Source: Micavibrio aeruginosavorus (GTDB taxonomy: Bacteria; Pseudomonadota; Alphaproteobacteria; Micavibrionales; Micavibrionaceae). From it: a DNA stretch of 6,941 nucleotides. The notes beneath the pieces were generated by a model. That model did not search any database and was not told where the DNA came from. It worked only from the letters and a program-made list of their open reading frames with translations. The stretch lies in contig QFNK01000096.1 of assembly GCA_003240795.1 (NCBI GenBank), positions 1 through 6,941 of the forward strand, read 5' to 3'. Position numbers and translations under genes: made by a program. Shown piece by piece: positions 6,058 to 6,941 of the stretch. Numbering within the stretch: the first letter of the stretch is position 1; every line of letters begins with the position of its first letter.

Positions 6058-6291
6058 TTAGACCTTTTTGTCGAACAGGCGTCCGAGTTCGGCCGTCATT
6101 TCGTTCGTGGTGCGGAGGACGGACAGGTTGGCTTTGAATTCATTCTCGGCCACCTTCATGTTAACGATTTCGCGTGTCAGATCGACTTCTTCCGCCGGAT
6201 TTCCGGCGTTTGCGATGTTCGCGGCGCTGCCTTCCACCTTTTTCGTGGCGGATGTCAGGCCGGTTAAAGCTGAGGATATGGCACCAATCAT
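6058..6291 (-). CDS. Miniature flagellar rod/hook-like protein
   Basis: The 77-residue product joins the two conserved ends of axial flagellar proteins. Residues 1-31 (IGAISSALTGLTSATKKV, then SAANIANAGN at 22-31) match the N-terminal flagellar rod motif, whose core is 'ALxGLxAAxxxxxxxAxNIANxxT'. Residues 36-77 (VDLTREIVNMKVAENEFKAN at 36-55, then LRTTNEM at 59-65) match the C-terminal rod/hook motif 'VNLxxEMVNMxxAxxxYxANxxVIxTxxEM'. The middle domain of FlgB/FlgC/FlgG is missing, so this is a bare coiled-coil hairpin. Canonical rod proteins are about 130-260 residues. The frame is intact, with ordinary codons and no frameshift, so it looks like a real short gene rather than a decayed FlgC. 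It has no in-window flagellar neighbours. It is divergent from the lipoprotein gene with 64 bp between starts. The start was chosen where the homology begins; the binding site is weak. Function is unknown; an axial cap/adaptor or a non-flagellar use are both possible. Confidence 0.75.
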   Translation of the reverse strand: MIGAISSALTGLTSATKKVEGSAANIANAGNPAEEVDLTREIVNMKVAENEFKANLSVLRTTNEMTAELGRLFDKKV

Positions 6292-6355
6292 CTTTATAGG
6301 ATACCATGATTCCGTTAAAACTTGTTTGAGTTTTTTGGTAACCCGCGAAGTGGGA

Positions 6356-6853
6356 ATGGAAATGGTTAAGATAAAACAATTGGTTATGGCGGGTGCGCTG
6401 GCAGGCTCCGTGGCGCTGGGCGCGGTTTTGGGCGGTTGCGCGTCGCAGGCATGGCCGTTCGGCTGGTGGCCCGGCCACTGGAAATGGATGGAATACACCG
6501 CCAAGCAACCTTACCTGGAAAACGGCAGGCACACGCAGAACCAGCAATGGGCGAACGAGGACTGGTATGTGCAGGACTGGCTGGCACAGCACAAGGACGG
6601 CGCGGAACTGGTCAAGGGCTTCTACAAAAGTGACATCCTGCGTGAGCAGACGGACGAGAAGGGCGTGCCCGTTTTGGTCGTCGGCCCGAATTTCTATCAT
6701 CTGGGCGGTTTCGACAAGCGCCGCGTGATCACGACGGTGGACTCGCTCTACGGCATCACGGAGAGCGGCAAGCATCCCACGATCATCCTGCGAGACTGGT
6801 TCACCAAAAAGCAGATCGGCCTGTTCACGGCCGAGGGGCTGCAGCTGGAATAG
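6356..6853 (+). CDS. Unrecognised outer-membrane lipoprotein, Trp-rich after the lipobox
   Basis: The 165-residue precursor has a lipoprotein signal peptide: basic MEMVKIK, a hydrophobic core to residue 25, and the lipobox LGGC with Cys28 as the lipidated residue. Ala follows at +2 rather than Asp, so Lol sorting to the outer membrane is expected. The mature protein starts with a Trp-rich stretch (Trp33, 37, 38, 42, 44) in WPFGWWPGHWKWMEY, then an aromatic, charged segment (about 47-85) with ENGRHTQNQQWANEDWYVQD, then a beta-rich part (about 97-165) with VPVLVVGPNFYHLGGFDKRR and a polar end. I do not recognise the family. The alternative start at 6362 lies 6 nt after a GGGA binding site and is about as good; both keep the signal peptide. 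It is preceded by a divergent gene and followed by a strong terminator, so it is probably a single-gene transcript. No enzymatic motif is visible. Confidence 0.8.
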   Translation: MEMVKIKQLVMAGALAGSVALGAVLGGCASQAWPFGWWPGHWKWMEYTAKQPYLENGRHTQNQQWANEDWYVQDWLAQHKDGAELVKGFYKSDILREQTDEKGVPVLVVGPNFYHLGGFDKRRVITTVDSLYGITESGKHPTIILRDWFTKKQIGLFTAEGLQLE

Positions 6854-6862
6854 GGTTTATTG

Positions 6863-6892
6863 GAACGGGGCTTTAAAGCCCCGGTTCTTTTT
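6863..6892 (+). terminator. Intrinsic terminator after the lipoprotein gene
   Basis: Ten bases after the lipoprotein stop, GGGGCTTTAAAGCCCC (6867-6882) is a perfect palindrome. Flanking GAAC (6863-6866) pairs with GTTC (6884-6887) across a one-base bulge. The stem runs directly into a T-run (TTTTT, 6888-6892), as in a Rho-independent terminator on the + strand. Confidence 0.8.
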
Positions 6893-6941
6893 GCACGCTG
6901 GCGCGGGCGAGGCGCGCAAGGCCTTGCGGTGCAGGCCGGCC

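Noticed and set aside
6292..6355. Divergent promoters between the mini-rod and lipoprotein genes
   Set aside because: No convincing -35/-10 pair at proper spacing could be seen in either direction, although a promoter must lie here or just inside the genes.
6161..6775. - strand open frame over the lipoprotein gene
   Set aside because: It is a shadow; the + strand has a clear lipoprotein signal and terminator, and the - strand frame has no domain or start signal.

Overview
The window looks like chromosomal DNA of a Gram-negative bacterium, most likely an alphaproteobacterium. The reasons are a divergent Nfu-type Fe-S protein with the two-domain layout common in alphaproteobacteria and mitochondria, a flagellar-rod-like small protein, a lipoprotein with a Lol-type lipobox, and moderate GC with tightly packed genes. 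A Micavibrio-like lineage is possible, but that is only an impression. No tRNA, rRNA, CRISPR array, transposase or insertion-sequence end is visible.

Left part (1-1880, + strand): the end of an operon with the 3' end of an ABC ATPase, an FtsX/MacB-type permease whose extracytoplasmic domain carries two histidine-rich clusters, and a secreted DUF3299 protein. The ATPase and permease overlap by 4 bp and the permease and DUF3299 gene are 3 bp apart. This trio resembles the zinc-uptake locus zrgABCDE of Vibrio, so a role in zinc or another divalent metal is the best guess. The rest of the operon and its promoter lie upstream of the window.

Middle (1881-4452, + strand): a 118-bp spacer, then an unrecognised cytoplasmic protein of about 800 residues. 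It has a folded N-terminal third, about 400 residues of Pro/Ala/Gln/Val-rich low-complexity sequence, and a four-cysteine motif close to its C-terminus.

Middle-right (4458-5983, - strand): a two-gene unit converging on the previous gene with only 5 bp between stop codons. The first gene (287 aa) is mostly unrecognised but has a stretch resembling the LPD7 accessory domain. The second (213 aa) is a divergent Nfu paralogue whose cluster-binding CxxC has become CxxxC. Just upstream of the first start lies a 29-bp, nearly perfect inverted repeat whose 15-bp core closely resembles the 7-1-7 Fur box, so the unit may be metal- or iron-responsive.

Right (6058-6892): a 77-aa miniature flagellar rod/hook-like protein on the - strand, divergent from a Trp-rich outer-membrane lipoprotein on the + strand that ends at a clear intrinsic terminator. 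The last 49 bases (6893-6941) show nothing I can call.

The most interesting part is the convergent block 1999-6019. It holds a cysteine-tailed disordered protein facing a possible Fur-type-regulated pair that includes a non-canonical Nfu. A joint role in metal or Fe-S handling is inference, not demonstrated by the sequence.
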